Shown here piece after piece: positions 53,295-63,051 of a stretch of 64,000 nucleotides of DNA. Made by a program: the position numbers and the translations under genes. Within the stretch, counting starts at the first letter, position 1. Each line of letters starts with the position of its first letter. Origin of the DNA: Rhodoferax sp. GTDB lineage: Bacteria; Pseudomonadota; Gammaproteobacteria; Burkholderiales; Burkholderiaceae_C. The notes under the pieces were generated by a model. It made no database searches, had not been told where the DNA came from, and saw nothing but the letters and a program-made list of their open reading frames with translations. Location: the NCBI RefSeq assembly GCF_025354435.1, contig NZ_JANXMU010000007.1, positions 1 to 64,000 on the forward strand, in the 5' to 3' direction.

Positions 53295-55179
53295 TCAAGC
53301 TGCTTTGCAGGCGGCCAAAGCGGCAAAAGTCGAGCCCAGCTCACGCCGCGGGAGCGCGACCAGGGCCGTCCTTTGGTCCCGCATGAAGGCCAGCACCTCG
53401 CCCGCTTCCACGGGTTTCGACAGAAAGTAGCCTTGCATGGCATCACACCCTGCGTCTGCCAGCAGGGCATAGATGTCGGCGGTCTCAACACCTTCCGCCA
53501 GCACACGGTAACCCAGGGTGTGGCCCAGCGAAATCAGGGACTGCAGCAGCGTCCAGGCCCGGTAGTTGTCGGCGATTGGCTTCACCAGCGACTGGTCAAT
53601 CTTCAGCAAACCGACCGGCAAACTCTGCAGGCAAGCCAGGTTGGAATAGCCCACGCCAAAGTCGTCCAAAGACGCCTGAACGCCCAGGTCCCGCAGCTCT
53701 GCCAGCACGCCCAGGCTGCGCTCACCGGTCAGCACTGCGTTCTCGGTGCATTCGATATCCAGATGCCGTGGATCGACACCGTGGGTCCGGCAGGCATTGC
53801 GGACGATCTTCACGAAATGCGGGTGCTCCAGGTTTCTGGCAGAGACGTTGACCGCCACGGAGGTGTACAGCCCCTGGGCCTGCCAGGCAGCCGTCTGCGC
53901 CAGCGCGGTATGCAGCACCCATTCGGTCAGCAAATGGATGGTGGCGGTGTTCTCGATGGCGGGAATGAACTCTGCGGGCGACACCACGCCCCACTTGGGG
54001 CTGCGCCAGCGGATCAGTGCCTCGACTGCCGTAAAGCGTCCCAAAGCCACATCGAGTTTCGGCTGGTACACCAGGCGAAACTCACCATGGGCCAGGGCCG
54101 TCGGAATCGCCCGCAGCATCGCGTACACGCGCCGATGGGTTTCGTCAAAGCTGGCGTTGTACACCAGGAAAGGCAGCTGTCGGAGTTCGGCCTGGTACAT
54201 GGCCGAGGTGGCCTTGCGCAGTACATCACTGGCATCGGCGCAGCTGGATTCAAACACCACCACGCCACATTCAAGGTCCAGTTCGACAGACATGCCGCCG
54301 GTGGAAATGGGCTGGCTCAGATCGCTGAGGATCTGCTTAATCGCCACTGCATGGGCAGCCGCATCGTCACCCCGAAGGACGAACGCGAACCGGGTATCGC
54401 TTACGTGGTACAGCGGTGAACGGCCATGCAGGATCTCCAGCAAGCGTGTCGCGATCGCCCACCTCCACCGCGGTGATGCCCACCGCCAGCAAGGCACTCT
54501 GCAGGCGGGCGTGGCCCATGATGTCGACCAGCACCAGCGTGTGCGAACCGGCATCACCGACCGCCACAAGCTCGTCCATGTCGGCAGCCCACTGCGCCCG
54601 GTTCGGCAGCCGGGTTACGTCGTGGACCCGCCCGGCCGATTGGAAAAGATCAATTTGTGCCATCACCAGTTTGGCCATATCAGCCAACTGCCGTCTTTGT
54701 GCGGGGGAAAAGGTCCGCGGTTTGTAATCGATCACGCACAAACTGCCCAAGGCCTGGCCGGTGGCGTTGATGAGCGGTGCACCGGCATAAAAACGGATGC
54801 CTGGAGCCGCCGTCACCAGCCGGTTGCGAATGAATCTGTCGTCCTGGCTGGCATCTTCCACCACCAGCACCGCGGGTGTCTGGATAGTGAAGTCGCAAAA
54901 GGCCGCGGCTCTCTCGGTGTGCCTGGGCTCCATGCCCACACGCGACTTGAACCACTGCGTGTCTGCAGTGACCAGCGATACCAGGGCCGTCGGCATACCG
55001 AAGAACTCTGCCGCCAGCCGCGTGATGCGGTCAAAGTCCTCGCTCTCGGCCGAGTTCACCAGCCGCGTAGCCTGCAGGGCGAATAACCGATCGGCCTCTT
55101 CACACGCGGCCATGCAGGCCATATCAGCCACGTGGTAAGGGCTGCGATCCTCCCGGTCCATAGAAAACGGGGGGCTCAA
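53295..55179 (-). pseudogene. GAF-GGDEF-EAL signalling protein, frameshifted
   Basis: Read on the minus strand. The first frame (55179 to 54367) codes for a GAF domain (FFGMPTALVSLVTADTQWFK, AAFCDFTIQTPAVLVVEDA, FYAGAPLINATGQALGSLCVID) and the start of a GGDEF domain (HDVTRLPNRAQW). The rest of GGDEF and a full EAL domain continue in another frame to 53295. The switch is near 54451-54465, where GGCGATCGC must lose one base. The GGDEF signature is degenerate (SDTRFAFVL). EAL motifs are intact: EALIRW, ECTENAVL, DDFGVGYSNL, AEGVET, QGYFLSKP, so c-di-GMP hydrolysis was its likely job. The start overlaps the chemoreceptor stop. Confidence 0.85.
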
Positions 55180-56240
55180 AATGCCTCCAATCGCCGCTGC
55201 CCTGGGGTGTGGGGTCTGAGCCCGGTACGCAGTGCGGCCTGAACCGGGGCCTGGGCGCTTGCTGAACGCACGCGCGGCGAACTATCCGCCGCTTCCAGCT
55301 GGGCCACCGCCTGGTGGACGGCACCCAGGCGGGATTCCTGCGCGCGCGAATCCTTGACGATCTTTTCCATGATGTCGGTGGCTCGGCTGGCGAACTCCTG
55401 CACCTCTTGCATCACCCGCCCGGACTCCTGCACCTTGGCATTGCCGAGCTGCACACGTTCCGCCGAACTGGAAATCAGGCTCTTGATCTCGCGCGCCGCA
55501 TTGGCACTGCGCTGGGCCAGATTGCGCACCTCCCCGGCCACGACGGCAAAACCACGGCCTTGTTCGCCGGCACGGGCAGCCTCGACGGCCGCATTGAGCG
55601 CCAGCAGATTCGTCTGAAACGCAATGCCGTCGATGAGCCCAACAATCTCAGAGATGCGCTTGGAGTCCTCCTGGATCTGCTGCATGGTGACCATGGCTTC
55701 TTCTGACGCATGTGCACCCTCACGGGCCGTCGATGTCACTTGGCGCGTGTGGCTGTGCGCGTCATGGGCCTGGCTGACACTTTCTTTGACCAAGCGCTGG
55801 AGTTGTTCGAACGCCCCTTGCACTATCCGCGTAGCCTCGAACCGCGCCGTGATGTCGGTGGCATATTTGACCACCCGCTCCACCCGGCCGAAGGCATCAA
55901 GAATCGGGCTGTAATTGGCCTGCAGCCAGACATCGCCGCCGCCACCGGCAATCCGGCGGCAGCGCCCGACAAAGGCCTCGCCCCGGCGCAGACGCTCCCA
56001 GAATTCCGCGTACGCAACCGTCTGGTGCTCGGCGGGATCCACAAAAAGACGGTGGTGCTTGCCCCGCACATCGGCCAGGGAATAACCCATGAGTTGCAGA
56101 AACTGGCCGTTGGCCGCCAGGATGTGGCCATCCACCGTGAATTCGATCACCGCCTGGTTCCGGTACAACGCCTCAAGCTGGCGCCGTGCGGAAGCCCGTG
56201 TACCGAAAAGACGCGAAAAAAATGAAGACGTGTTGTGCAT
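55176..56240 (-). CDS. PAS domain-containing methyl-accepting chemotaxis protein
   Basis: 354 aa cytoplasmic chemoreceptor without membrane helices. Residues about 20-135 form a PAS domain ([38 protein letters not shown], then [29 protein letters not shown]). The signalling hairpin tip is [45 protein letters not shown] suggests sensing of redox, oxygen or a small ligand. It is translationally coupled to the GAF-EAL gene, linking taxis-type sensing with c-di-GMP. Confidence 0.9.
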   Translation of the reverse strand: MHNTSSFFSRLFGTRASARRQLEALYRNQAVIEFTVDGHILAANGQFLQLMGYSLADVRGKHHRLFVDPAEHQTVAYAEFWERLRRGEAFVGRCRRIAGGGGDVWLQANYSPILDAFGRVERVVKYATDITARFEATRIVQGAFEQLQRLVKESVSQAHDAHSHTRQVTSTAREGAHASEEAMVTMQQIQEDSKRISEIVGLIDGIAFQTNLLALNAAVEAARAGEQGRGFAVVAGEVRNLAQRSANAAREIKSLISSSAERVQLGNAKVQESGRVMQEVQEFASRATDIMEKIVKDSRAQESRLGAVHQAVAQLEAADSSPRVRSASAQAPVQAALRTGLRPHTPGQRRLEAF

Positions 56241-56300
56241 AAAAGTGACTTAAAAGCTGCGTGGTCCGCTGGCGCATGGCTCCGTCGAATGCCCATAAAA

Positions 56301-56329
56301 AATAGCCAACAATTAAATTGTTCGCTATT
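56301..56329. promoter_or_regulatory. 29-bp inverted repeat upstream of the chemoreceptor
   Basis: AATAGCCAACAATT and AATTGTTCGCTATT form 14-bp arms with one mismatch around a single A. It lies 60 bp upstream of the chemoreceptor start and is AT-rich, so it is a candidate operator. It could also be a transcript hairpin, but no T run follows on either strand at the right distance. Confidence 0.5.
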
Positions 56330-56550
56330 TAATTTGGAAATTAATTCTCCGAAGTCATAACGTGACTGAGGAGTCTATTTTTATCCAACAATCCAGCAGG
56401 GGCTGTGACTTTTTCAACAAAAAGCGCAGAGGAAGGTTTATCGCGGTGATTGGCAAAACCTAAGCATCGGCGGTCGATACGGATCCACGAGCATCGACCA
56501 CCGGCTCCCGACTTCCACGCAAAGCCCTTGAAAGAACTTTCGGCCCGCGA

Positions 56551-56620
56551 GAAAATTTATAAGCAATAGGCTTCTAGCGTATATAGAACCTACGCCAGAA
56601 GCTACATTTTAAATAGCACG
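56551..56620 (+). repeat. dispersed AT-rich repeat after rraA
   Basis: AAAATTTATAAGCAATAGGC, TTCTAGCGTATATAGAACC and TACGCCAGAAGCTACATTTTAAATAGCA, an intact member of the family. Confidence 0.75.
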
Positions 56621-56623
56621 CAC

Positions 56624-57121
56624 CTAGACCAGCGCTTTGGCTCCCACCACGATGCCGTCTTCGTCGGCGTACAGCCATTCGCCCGGCATCACCCAGGTGC
56701 CCTGGATGTGCACGGCCACATTGCTTTGGCCCTGGTTGCGCTTCTCGGTGGGCATGGGCAGGGCGGCCAGGGCGCGGATGCCGACCTGCAGCTCGGCCAG
56801 CTCGGCCACGTCGCGCACGCAGCCATCGATCACCACACCGGCCCAGCCATTGGCCACGGCGGCCGCACCCAGGTTGCCGCCCAGCAAGGCCCGGCGCAGC
56901 GAACCGCCACCGCCCACCACCAGCACCCGGCCCTTGCCGGGGGTGTCCAGCGCGGCCTTGACGAGGGAGTTGTCTTCAAAACACTGCACGTTGAACACCT
57001 GGCCGCTGAATTTCTTGACGGCACCGAAATCGCGGAACGCCGGGGCCAGCACGCGGAACGCGCCGGTCAGGTCGTTTTTGTGTGCGTCGCACAGGTCGCA
57101 GGTGGAAAAAGTAGCGGTCAT
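56624..57121 (-). CDS. rraA: RraA family protein (ribonuclease activity regulator / HMG aldolase fold)
   Basis: 165 aa, the standard RraA length. TCDLCDAHKNDLTGAFRVL opens the protein; VVGGGGSLRRALLGGNLGAAAVANGWAGVVIDGCVRDVAEL holds the G-x-x-x-R-x-x-x-D-type metal and substrate site. Members either restrain RNase E or act as 4-hydroxy-4-methyl-2-oxoglutarate/oxaloacetate aldolases, and sequence alone does not decide. Its ATG overlaps the Lrp-type regulator stop, so they are co-transcribed. Confidence 0.9.
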   Translation of the reverse strand: MTATFSTCDLCDAHKNDLTGAFRVLAPAFRDFGAVKKFSGQVFNVQCFEDNSLVKAALDTPGKGRVLVVGGGGSLRRALLGGNLGAAAVANGWAGVVIDGCVRDVAELAELQVGIRALAALPMPTEKRNQGQSNVAVHIQGTWVMPGEWLYADEDGIVVGAKALV

Positions 57122-57621
57122 TTGGGGGTCGCCTTGGTAGTGGATGAGGATGACAGTGGTGGGGGTTCCCGCCGGGCTGGCAGCACCAGCGCGTTCTCAC
57201 GCGGGGCGTTCAGCACGATGGAGGTCGAGGTGGGGCTAAGGATACAAAATTTACTGACCACCACGTCGAGATGCCGCACGTCGATCACGGCAATTTCCAG
57301 CACCCAGCTGTCTTCACCGGTAACGTTGTAGGCATTGAGCACCTCGGGGGTTTGTTCGATCAGCTTGACGACCCGGGCGTACTCGGCCCGGGCCACGCGG
57401 ATGATGGCGCGGATGCCGTAGCCCAGCCGCGTCAGGTCCACCTCGGCGCGGTAGCCCTTGATGACCCCGCTGGTCTCCAGCTTGCGCACCCGCTCGGTCA
57501 CTGCGGGTTGGCTCAGGTGTACGCGCCGCCCCAGTTCGGCCATGGTGATGCGCGCATCGCGCTGCAGCTCGCCCAGGATGCGGTCATCGCAGGCATCAAA
57601 TTCGGTAACTTCGGTCAACAT
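57118..57621 (-). CDS. Lrp/AsnC family transcriptional regulator
   Basis: 167 aa. N-terminal helix-turn-helix DDRILGELQRDARITMAELGRRVHLSQPAVTERVRKLE, followed by the ligand-binding ferredoxin-like domain (LGYGIRAIIRVARAEYARVVKLIEQTPEVLNAYNVTGEDSWVLEIAV). It may sense an amino acid. It precedes rraA in one operon and is divergent from the EamA gene, which may be its target. Confidence 0.91.
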   Translation of the reverse strand: MLTEVTEFDACDDRILGELQRDARITMAELGRRVHLSQPAVTERVRKLETSGVIKGYRAEVDLTRLGYGIRAIIRVARAEYARVVKLIEQTPEVLNAYNVTGEDSWVLEIAVIDVRHLDVVVSKFCILSPTSTSIVLNAPRENALVLPARREPPPLSSSSTTKATPK

Positions 57622-57711
57622 GCTGATTCAATTTAAAAGTAAAGGCCAAGCCTGGATTTTTACAGCAATATTGCATGGTGTGGGCACCCATGTCTACCTA
57701 AGATAACGGCC

Positions 57712-58619
57712 ATGTCGCACACCGCATCCTTACCCAACCGCCCCAACGCCCTGCTGCTGCCCGCCCTGCTGGCCTGCTGGCCTGCTACCTGATTTGGGGC
57801 TCGACCTACCTGGCCATCCATCTGGCGTTGCCGAGTTTTCCGCCGTTTTTCCAGATGGGCACGCGCTTTCTGGCGGCGGGCGGGCTGCTGATGGCCTGGC
57901 TGCTGGCGCGCGGTCAGGCCCTGCCCAGTGGCCTGGAATGGCGTAACGCGCTGGTGATTGGCGTGCTGATGCTGGGCGGCGGCATGGGGCTGACGGCGCA
58001 GGCATCGCTGCACATCGGCTCGGGGCTGATCGCCACCTTCATCGCCGTGGTGCCGATGCTGACCTGTGGTTGGGGCCTGCTGTTTGGCAAACGCCCTACC
58101 CGGCTGGAGCTACTGGGCATGGCCACCGGGCTGGTGGGGGTGGGCCTGCTGGTGCAGGGGGCCAGCTTTGCGGCCGCGCCCGTGGGGCTGCTGTGTATCA
58201 CCGGGGCCACGCTGGCCTGGTCGCTGGGCTCGGTACTGTCCACCACCCGGCTGCCACTCGCCAAGGGGCCGGTAGGCTTTGCCAGCGAGATGCTGTGCGG
58301 CGGCGCGGCGCTGCTGCTGCTGTCCCTGGCCTTGGGCGAGCAACCTGGTTGGCCCCCCACGGCGGTGGCCACAGCGGCCTGGGTGTACCTGGTGGTGGCC
58401 GGCTCGCTGGTGGCTTTCAGCGCCTATCTGTATCTGCTGGCCCACGCCACGCCCGCGCTGGCTACCAGCTACGCGTTTGTGAACCCCTTGATTGCGCTGT
58501 TTTTGGGGGTGGTGCTGGCCGGAGAAGTGGTGACAGCACGCGAATGGCGGGCCTGCGCGGTGATCCTGCTGGGGGTGGTTTGCATCCTGGTGGCGGGGCA
58601 AAAATCTCGCAAGCACTGA
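57712..58619 (+). pseudogene. EamA/DMT family transporter broken by an 8-bp tandem duplication
   Basis: From ATG 57712 the frame reads MSHTASLPNRPN, then LLLPALLAC, and hits TGA at 57790. The remaining protein, YLIWGSTYLAIHLALPSF, is in another frame and runs to 58619 with the full EamA pattern (second half LATSYAFVNPLIALFLGVVLAGE). Between the frames CCTGCTGG is repeated 2.75 times (57765-57786). Removing one unit joins the frames exactly into LLACYLIWGSTYLAI, the normal start of this family. A shortened product could begin at the TTG at 57828 but would lack the first helix. It is divergent from an Lrp regulator. Confidence 0.85.
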
Positions 58620-58796
58620 AAACCGGTGTCCGTGGACCGGTTTTAAAGCGCTTTACCAGCGAAAAGACGGCCCTCGCATGCGAAAAAGTTGCTTCGCCCA
58701 TGGGAAACCGGTTTTTTCTCCATTAGCATCATGGTCTGCCGGTGGAGACGATGTTTTTCGCTGGTGTGAACCTAACTCCAACAAGGACTGACCATC

Positions 58797-59180
58797 ATGG
58801 CAACTGCAAAAAAAGCCCCAGCAAAATCTGCTGCTCCTGCAAAGAAAGCTGCTCCTGCAGCCAAAGCGGCTCCGGCCACCAAAGTAGCGGCCAAGACCGC
58901 CCCCGCCAAGAAGGTTGCTGCTGCTCCAGCGCGCGCCGTCAACGCAGCTTTCATGAAGGCTCTGACCCCCAGCAAAGAACTGGCTGCTGTGGTCGGCGCT
59001 ACCCCCCTGCCCCGTACCGAAGTGGTCAAGCAGCTGTGGGTCTACATCAAGAAGCACAACCTGCAAAACCCCGCCAACAAGCGCAACATCAAGTCCGATG
59101 CCAAGCTCAAGGCCGTGTTCGGCAAAGACGAAGTCACGATGTTCGAAATGGCTGGCCTGATCGGCAAGCACCTGAAGTAA
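58797..59180 (+). CDS. SWIB/MDM2 domain protein with histone-H1-like tail
   Basis: 127 aa. The first 48 residues are Ala/Lys/Pro repeats (MATAKKAPAKSAAPAKKAAP and onward), like the tails of bacterial histone H1-like proteins. The rest is a SWIB domain: LTPSKELAAVVGATPLPRTEVVKQLWVYIKKHNLQNPANKRNIKSDAKLKAVFGKDEVTMFEMAGLIGKHL. A DNA-binding or nucleoid role is likely. It has its own upstream region and a strong terminator, so it is monocistronic. Confidence 0.92.
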   Translation: MATAKKAPAKSAAPAKKAAPAAKAAPATKVAAKTAPAKKVAAAPARAVNAAFMKALTPSKELAAVVGATPLPRTEVVKQLWVYIKKHNLQNPANKRNIKSDAKLKAVFGKDEVTMFEMAGLIGKHLK

Positions 59181-59195
59181 ACCTTCAGCATACAT

Positions 59196-59224
59196 AAAAA
59201 AAGCCGCAGCAATGCGGCTTTTTT
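59196..59224 (+). terminator. Rho-independent terminator after the SWIB gene
   Basis: Stem AAGCCGC/GCGGCTT (59201-59207 and 59214-59220), a short loop, then TTTT. It is flanked by AAAAA on the left, so it can act from both strands. Confidence 0.88.
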
Positions 59225-59229
59225 ATGCA

Positions 59230-59288
59230 TGAAATAGACCGCTAGCGCATATACACCCTGCGCTAGCAGCTACTATTTTTATAGTAAA
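59230..59288 (+). repeat. dispersed AT-rich repeat between SWIB and tctA
   Basis: GAAATAGACCGCTAGCGCAT, then ATACACCCTGCGCTAGCAGC and TACTATTTTTATAGTAAAC. This is among the best-preserved copies, with GCTAGCGCAT and GCGCTAGC as its palindromic core. Confidence 0.8.
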
Positions 59289-59294
59289 CGGGTT

Positions 59295-60791
59295 CTAGGC
59301 CAACGCCTTCTTGGCCCCCAGCATCTTCAGCACCCGGGGCAGCAGCAGCACCGACAGCACCACCACCAGCAAGGTCAGCGACATGGGCCGCTCCAGGAAG
59401 ACCGTCCACTTGCCTTCGCCGATCGACAGCGCGTTGCGCATCTGCGCTTCGGCCAGCGGGCCCAGGATCATGCCGACCACCACGGGAGCGGTGGGGAAGT
59501 CGTAGCGCCGCATCACCACCCCCAACAGGCCAATGCCGTACAGCAGCACCAGATCGAACGCGCTCTGGCGCATGCCGTAGACACCCACCGTGGCGAAGAT
59601 CAGGATGCCCGCGTACAGCTGGGGCTTGGGAATCTTCAGCAGCTTGACCCACAGACCCACCAGCGGCAGGTTCAAGATCAACAGCATCACGTTACCAATG
59701 TAGAGCGAGGCAATCAGCGCCCAGACCAGGTTGGCGTTGGTATCAAACAGCTGCGGGCCGGGCTGGATGCCGTAGTTCTGGAACGCGCCCAGCAAAATCG
59801 CCGCCGTGTTGGAGGTCGGAATGCCCAGCGTCAGCAGCGGAATCAGCGTGGCGGTGATGGCCGCGTTGTTGGCCGCCTCGGGCCCGGCCACGCCTTCAAT
59901 CGCGCCGGTAGTACCAAATTCGGACTTGTGCTTAGAGATTTTTTTCTCCACCGCGTAGCTCAGAAAGGTCGGGATCTCGCTGCCGCCGGCCGGAATGGTG
60001 CCGAACGGAAAGCCAATGAAGGTAGCGCGCAGCCAGGCGGGCCAGGAGCGCTTCCATTCGCTGGCCGTCATGTGCACCTTGCTCATGGGGTTGGCGGTTT
60101 CCACAGTTTTGCCCTCGTACATCACGTTGTACAAAGCCTCGCTCACGGCAAACAGGCCCACGGCGATCAGCACCACTTCTAGGCCGTCCATCAGTTCGGA
60201 CACCCCGCCGGTGTAGCGCGCCGCGCTGGTGATCTGGTCCAGCCCCACCAAGCCCATAGCCAAGCCGATGAACAGCGAGGTCAGGCCGCGCAGCGTGCTC
60301 TTGCCCAACACCGCGCTGACGGTGGTAAAGGCCAACAGCATCAGCATGAAATATTCCGGCGGGCCCAGCCGCACGGCGTAGGTGGCCACCAGCGGCGCAA
60401 ACAGCGTGACCAGCACGGTGGCAATGGTGCCGGCCACAAACGAGCCGATGGCGGCAGTCGCCAGCGCCGCACCGGCACGGCCGTTTTTGGCCATCTTGTT
60501 GCCTTCCATGGCGGTGACCATGGAGCCGGATTCGCCCGGCGTGTTGAGCAAAATCGAAGTGGTCGATCCGCCGTACATCGCGCCGTAGTAGATGCCCGCA
60601 AAGAAAATCATCGAGGCCGTAGCCTCCACCTTGACGGTGATGGGCAGCAGCATCGCTACGGCCGTAGCCGGGCCGATGCCGGGCAGCACGCCGATGGCCG
60701 TGCCCAGGGTGCAGCCCAGCAGGGCCCAGAGCAGATTGACCGGCGTTCCCGCCGTGGCAAAGCCTTGTAAAAGCAGGTTCCAGACATCCAT
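59295..60791 (-). CDS. tctA: tripartite tricarboxylate transporter permease TctA
   Basis: 498 aa large permease with about twelve helices. TctA marks: [44 protein letters not shown], and in the second half [21 protein letters not shown] and [15 protein letters not shown]. It uses the receptor TctC and small subunit TctB to import citrate or similar acids. ATG 60791 overlaps the tctB stop. Confidence 0.94.
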   Translation of the reverse strand: MDVWNLLLQGFATAGTPVNLLWALLGCTLGTAIGVLPGIGPATAVAMLLPITVKVEATASMIFFAGIYYGAMYGGSTTSILLNTPGESGSMVTAMEGNKMAKNGRAGAALATAAIGSFVAGTIATVLVTLFAPLVATYAVRLGPPEYFMLMLLAFTTVSAVLGKSTLRGLTSLFIGLAMGLVGLDQITSAARYTGGVSELMDGLEVVLIAVGLFAVSEALYNVMYEGKTVETANPMSKVHMTASEWKRSWPAWLRATFIGFPFGTIPAGGSEIPTFLSYAVEKKISKHKSEFGTTGAIEGVAGPEAANNAAITATLIPLLTLGIPTSNTAAILLGAFQNYGIQPGPQLFDTNANLVWALIASLYIGNVMLLILNLPLVGLWVKLLKIPKPQLYAGILIFATVGVYGMRQSAFDLVLLYGIGLLGVVMRRYDFPTAPVVVGMILGPLAEAQMRNALSIGEGKWTVFLERPMSLTLLVVVLSVLLLPRVLKMLGAKKALA

Positions 60792-61296
60792 CACAACCAC
60801 CCCGTTTGTGTCAGGCCCGGCAAGTTAATGGCCAACAATTTGCTAAACATCCAGTACACCGGGGCGGCGATGGCCGCGCCCACCAGAGCGTCCTTGACCC
60901 AGCTGCCCAGCGATGCGTCCCTGCGCCCCTCGGCCGACTTGAAGCCGCGCACCGCCAGTACAAAGCACAGGGTGCAGCTCAAAATAAAGCCAATGGTGGT
61001 GATGAGCGCGGCGTTGGCCAAAATGCCCACCGACACCCAGACAAAAGCCGACCAGTCGGCCCGCGCAGCCCCCGAGGGCTCTTCCATGGAGCGAAAGCCG
61101 CCGCTGCCAGCCTCCCACACCAGCCAGATGCCAAACAGCGCCAGCGCCAGCGACACCACCCAGGGTAGAAAGTTCGGGCCCACACCCGCATAGCCCGCAT
61201 CGGAGCTGATGCCAGTGGCCCCCAGGCCATGGCCGCGCCCACGGCCAGCGTGCCCAGACCGATCCAGGTCTGGGGATTTTTGACTGCCAATGCCAT
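60791..61296 (-). pseudogene. tctB: TctB small permease subunit, frameshifted at a G homopolymer
   Basis: The start MALAVKNPQTWIGLGTLAVG reads from 61296 and the remainder (GPNFLPWVVSLALALFGIWLVW and on to [11 protein letters not shown]) is in another frame. The change is at a run of five G on the minus strand (61219-61223). One more G would give AAMAWGATGISSDAGYAGVGPNFLPW, the usual TctB sequence, and a 168-aa product. It is either a base-call slip or a recent loss; without it TctA is probably inactive. It lies between tctC and tctA. Confidence 0.82.
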
Positions 61297-61302
61297 GGTG
61301 GC

Positions 61303-62262
61303 TTACACCATGCCCGACTTGACCATGGTGGCGCGCAGGCTGGCGAAGTCGTCATCGACAAACTTCTCGAACTCGGCACCCGAGATGACCGATGGGGTCC
61401 AGCCGTTTTTCTCGACCGCATCGGCCCAGGACTTGGACTTGACGGCCTTGAGCACGATCTCCGTCAAAGCCTTGCGCTGCTCGGGGGTGATGCCGCCCGC
61501 GCCGTACACGCCACGCCAGTTGCCGATTTCGACATTGATGCCCTGCTCTTTCAGGGTGGGCACGTCCACGCCCTTCATGCGCGTGCCCGAGGTCATGGCA
61601 ATCGCCCGCATCTTGCCGGTCTTGATGTACTCGGAAAACTCGCTCAGGCCGCTGCCGCCCACCGTGACATTGCCGCCCAAAATGGCCGCCGTGGCCTCGC
61701 CGCCGCCCCGAAAGGCCACATAGTTGATCTTGGCCGGATCGACCCCGACTTCGCGGGCGATCATGGCCGCCGCAATGTGCTCGGTGGAGCCGCGCGAGCC
61801 ACCGCCCCACTTCACGCTGCCGGGGTCTTTCTTGAGCTGCTCGACCACGTCCTTCATGGTTTTGAACGGCGAGTTGGTCGGCAGCACGAACACGTTGTAC
61901 TCGTTGGTCAGGCGCGCCAGCGGCGTGGCCTGGCCCAGGCTGACAGGCGGCTTGCCGGTGATGATGCCGCCCAGCATGACCGCGCCCATCACCATCAGCG
62001 CATTTGGGTCGCCCTTGCTGCCGTTGACAAACTGGGCCAGCCCCAGCGCACCGGCGGCACCGCCCTTGTTGTCGAAGCTGACGGTGTCTGCCGCCTGCGA
62101 GTCGGTGATGGCCTTGCCCAGCGCCCGGCCCGTGGTGTCCCAGCCGCCGCCAGGGTTGGCGGGGATCATCATCTTGATGTTGGCCCCGGCACGGGCGGCC
62201 AAAGGCAAGGTTCCGGCAGCGGCCAGCACGGCCAACGACTTCAAGAATTCAGCACGGCGCAT
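61303..62262 (-). CDS. tctC: tripartite tricarboxylate transporter substrate-binding protein TctC (Bug family)
   Basis: 319 aa periplasmic receptor. Signal peptide MRRAEFLKSLAVLAAAGTLPLAARA. Bug-family features are IKMMIPANPGGGWDTTGRALG, VSFDNKGGAAGALGLAQF and INYVAFRGGGEATAAILGG. ATG 62262 has AGGAGA upstream; the open frame to 62301 lacks a signal-peptide shape. It is first in tctCBA and divergent from tctDE. Confidence 0.93.
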   Translation of the reverse strand: MRRAEFLKSLAVLAAAGTLPLAARAGANIKMMIPANPGGGWDTTGRALGKAITDSQAADTVSFDNKGGAAGALGLAQFVNGSKGDPNALMVMGAVMLGGIITGKPPVSLGQATPLARLTNEYNVFVLPTNSPFKTMKDVVEQLKKDPGSVKWGGGSRGSTEHIAAAMIAREVGVDPAKINYVAFRGGGEATAAILGGNVTVGGSGLSEFSEYIKTGKMRAIAMTSGTRMKGVDVPTLKEQGINVEIGNWRGVYGAGGITPEQRKALTEIVLKAVKSKSWADAVEKNGWTPSVISGAEFEKFVDDDFASLRATMVKSGMV

Positions 62263-62358
62263 CGCAGTCTCCTGGTAATTTTTAACATTGTGATGATGCA
62301 AGGCCTGCCTGTCAGTTCGCTGTCGAAAGGTACTAGGGGAAATGCTAGGCTGCGGCCT

Positions 62359-63051
62359 ATGCGCTTACTCCTTGTCGAAGACGATACCGCCATGCAAACC
62401 ACCCTGGTCCGCGCCCTGGGCCGTCGCCATATGCGCATCCAGGCCTGCGGCGATGGCCGCGAGGCCCTGGCCCTGTGGCTGGAGTCGCCGCCCGACGTGG
62501 TGCTGCTCGACCTGAGCCTGCCCGGCATGGACGGCCTGCAGGTGCTGGCCGCCGCCCGCAAAGCGGGCATGCGCACCCCCGTGCTGATCCTCACCGCGCG
62601 CGGCACGGTAGGCGACAAGGTGCTGGGCCTGAACGCCGGGGCCGACGACTACCTGCCCAAACCTTTTGACCTGGAAGAGCTGGAAGCCCGGCTGCGCGCC
62701 CTGGCCCGGCGCAGTGCAGACACAGCAGGTGACTTTGAAGATAAATCGGCCCCCAGCGCAATCAATGTGGGCACCTTGCGCTATGAAAAAGAGAGTGGCG
62801 CGGTCTACCACCGCGACCAGGCCATGGACCTCAGCCCCCGCGAGCTGGCCCTGCTGCGCCCGCTGCTGGCCCAGCCCGGCCACGCGGTCACCAAAGAGCG
62901 GCTGTTTGAACTGGTCTTCCCCGGCGCGCAAGAGGTGCAGTTTGAAGCCATCGAAGTCATCGCCTACCGGTTGCGCAAAAAGCTCGCCACCACCGGCGTG
63001 CGGCTGATGACGCTGCGCGGCCTGGGTTACCTGCTGAAGGCAGAAGGATGA
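62359..63051 (+). CDS. tctD: TctD-like DNA-binding response regulator (OmpR family)
   Basis: 230 aa. The receiver domain has the acidic pair E7-D8-D9, phosphorylated Asp51 (LLDLSLPGMDGLQ), Thr in LILTARG and Lys in LPKPFDLEELEARLRAL. The C-terminal winged helix contains DLSPRELALLRPLLAQPGHAVTKERLFELV. It lies 96 bp from tctC in the opposite direction and is the likely activator of tctCBA. Its stop overlaps the kinase start in ATGA. Confidence 0.93.
   Translation: MRLLLVEDDTAMQTTLVRALGRRHMRIQACGDGREALALWLESPPDVVLLDLSLPGMDGLQVLAAARKAGMRTPVLILTARGTVGDKVLGLNAGADDYLPKPFDLEELEARLRALARRSADTAGDFEDKSAPSAINVGTLRYEKESGAVYHRDQAMDLSPRELALLRPLLAQPGHAVTKERLFELVFPGAQEVQFEAIEVIAYRLRKKLATTGVRLMTLRGLGYLLKAEG

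Larger units (their letters stand above)
56241..56623. other. gene-free control region upstream of the chemoreceptor
   Basis: No gene seen. It contains a 29-bp inverted repeat (56301-56329), AT-rich sequence suited to a promoter for the minus-strand chemoreceptor gene, and a dispersed repeat at 56551-56620 next to the end of rraA. Confidence 0.55.
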
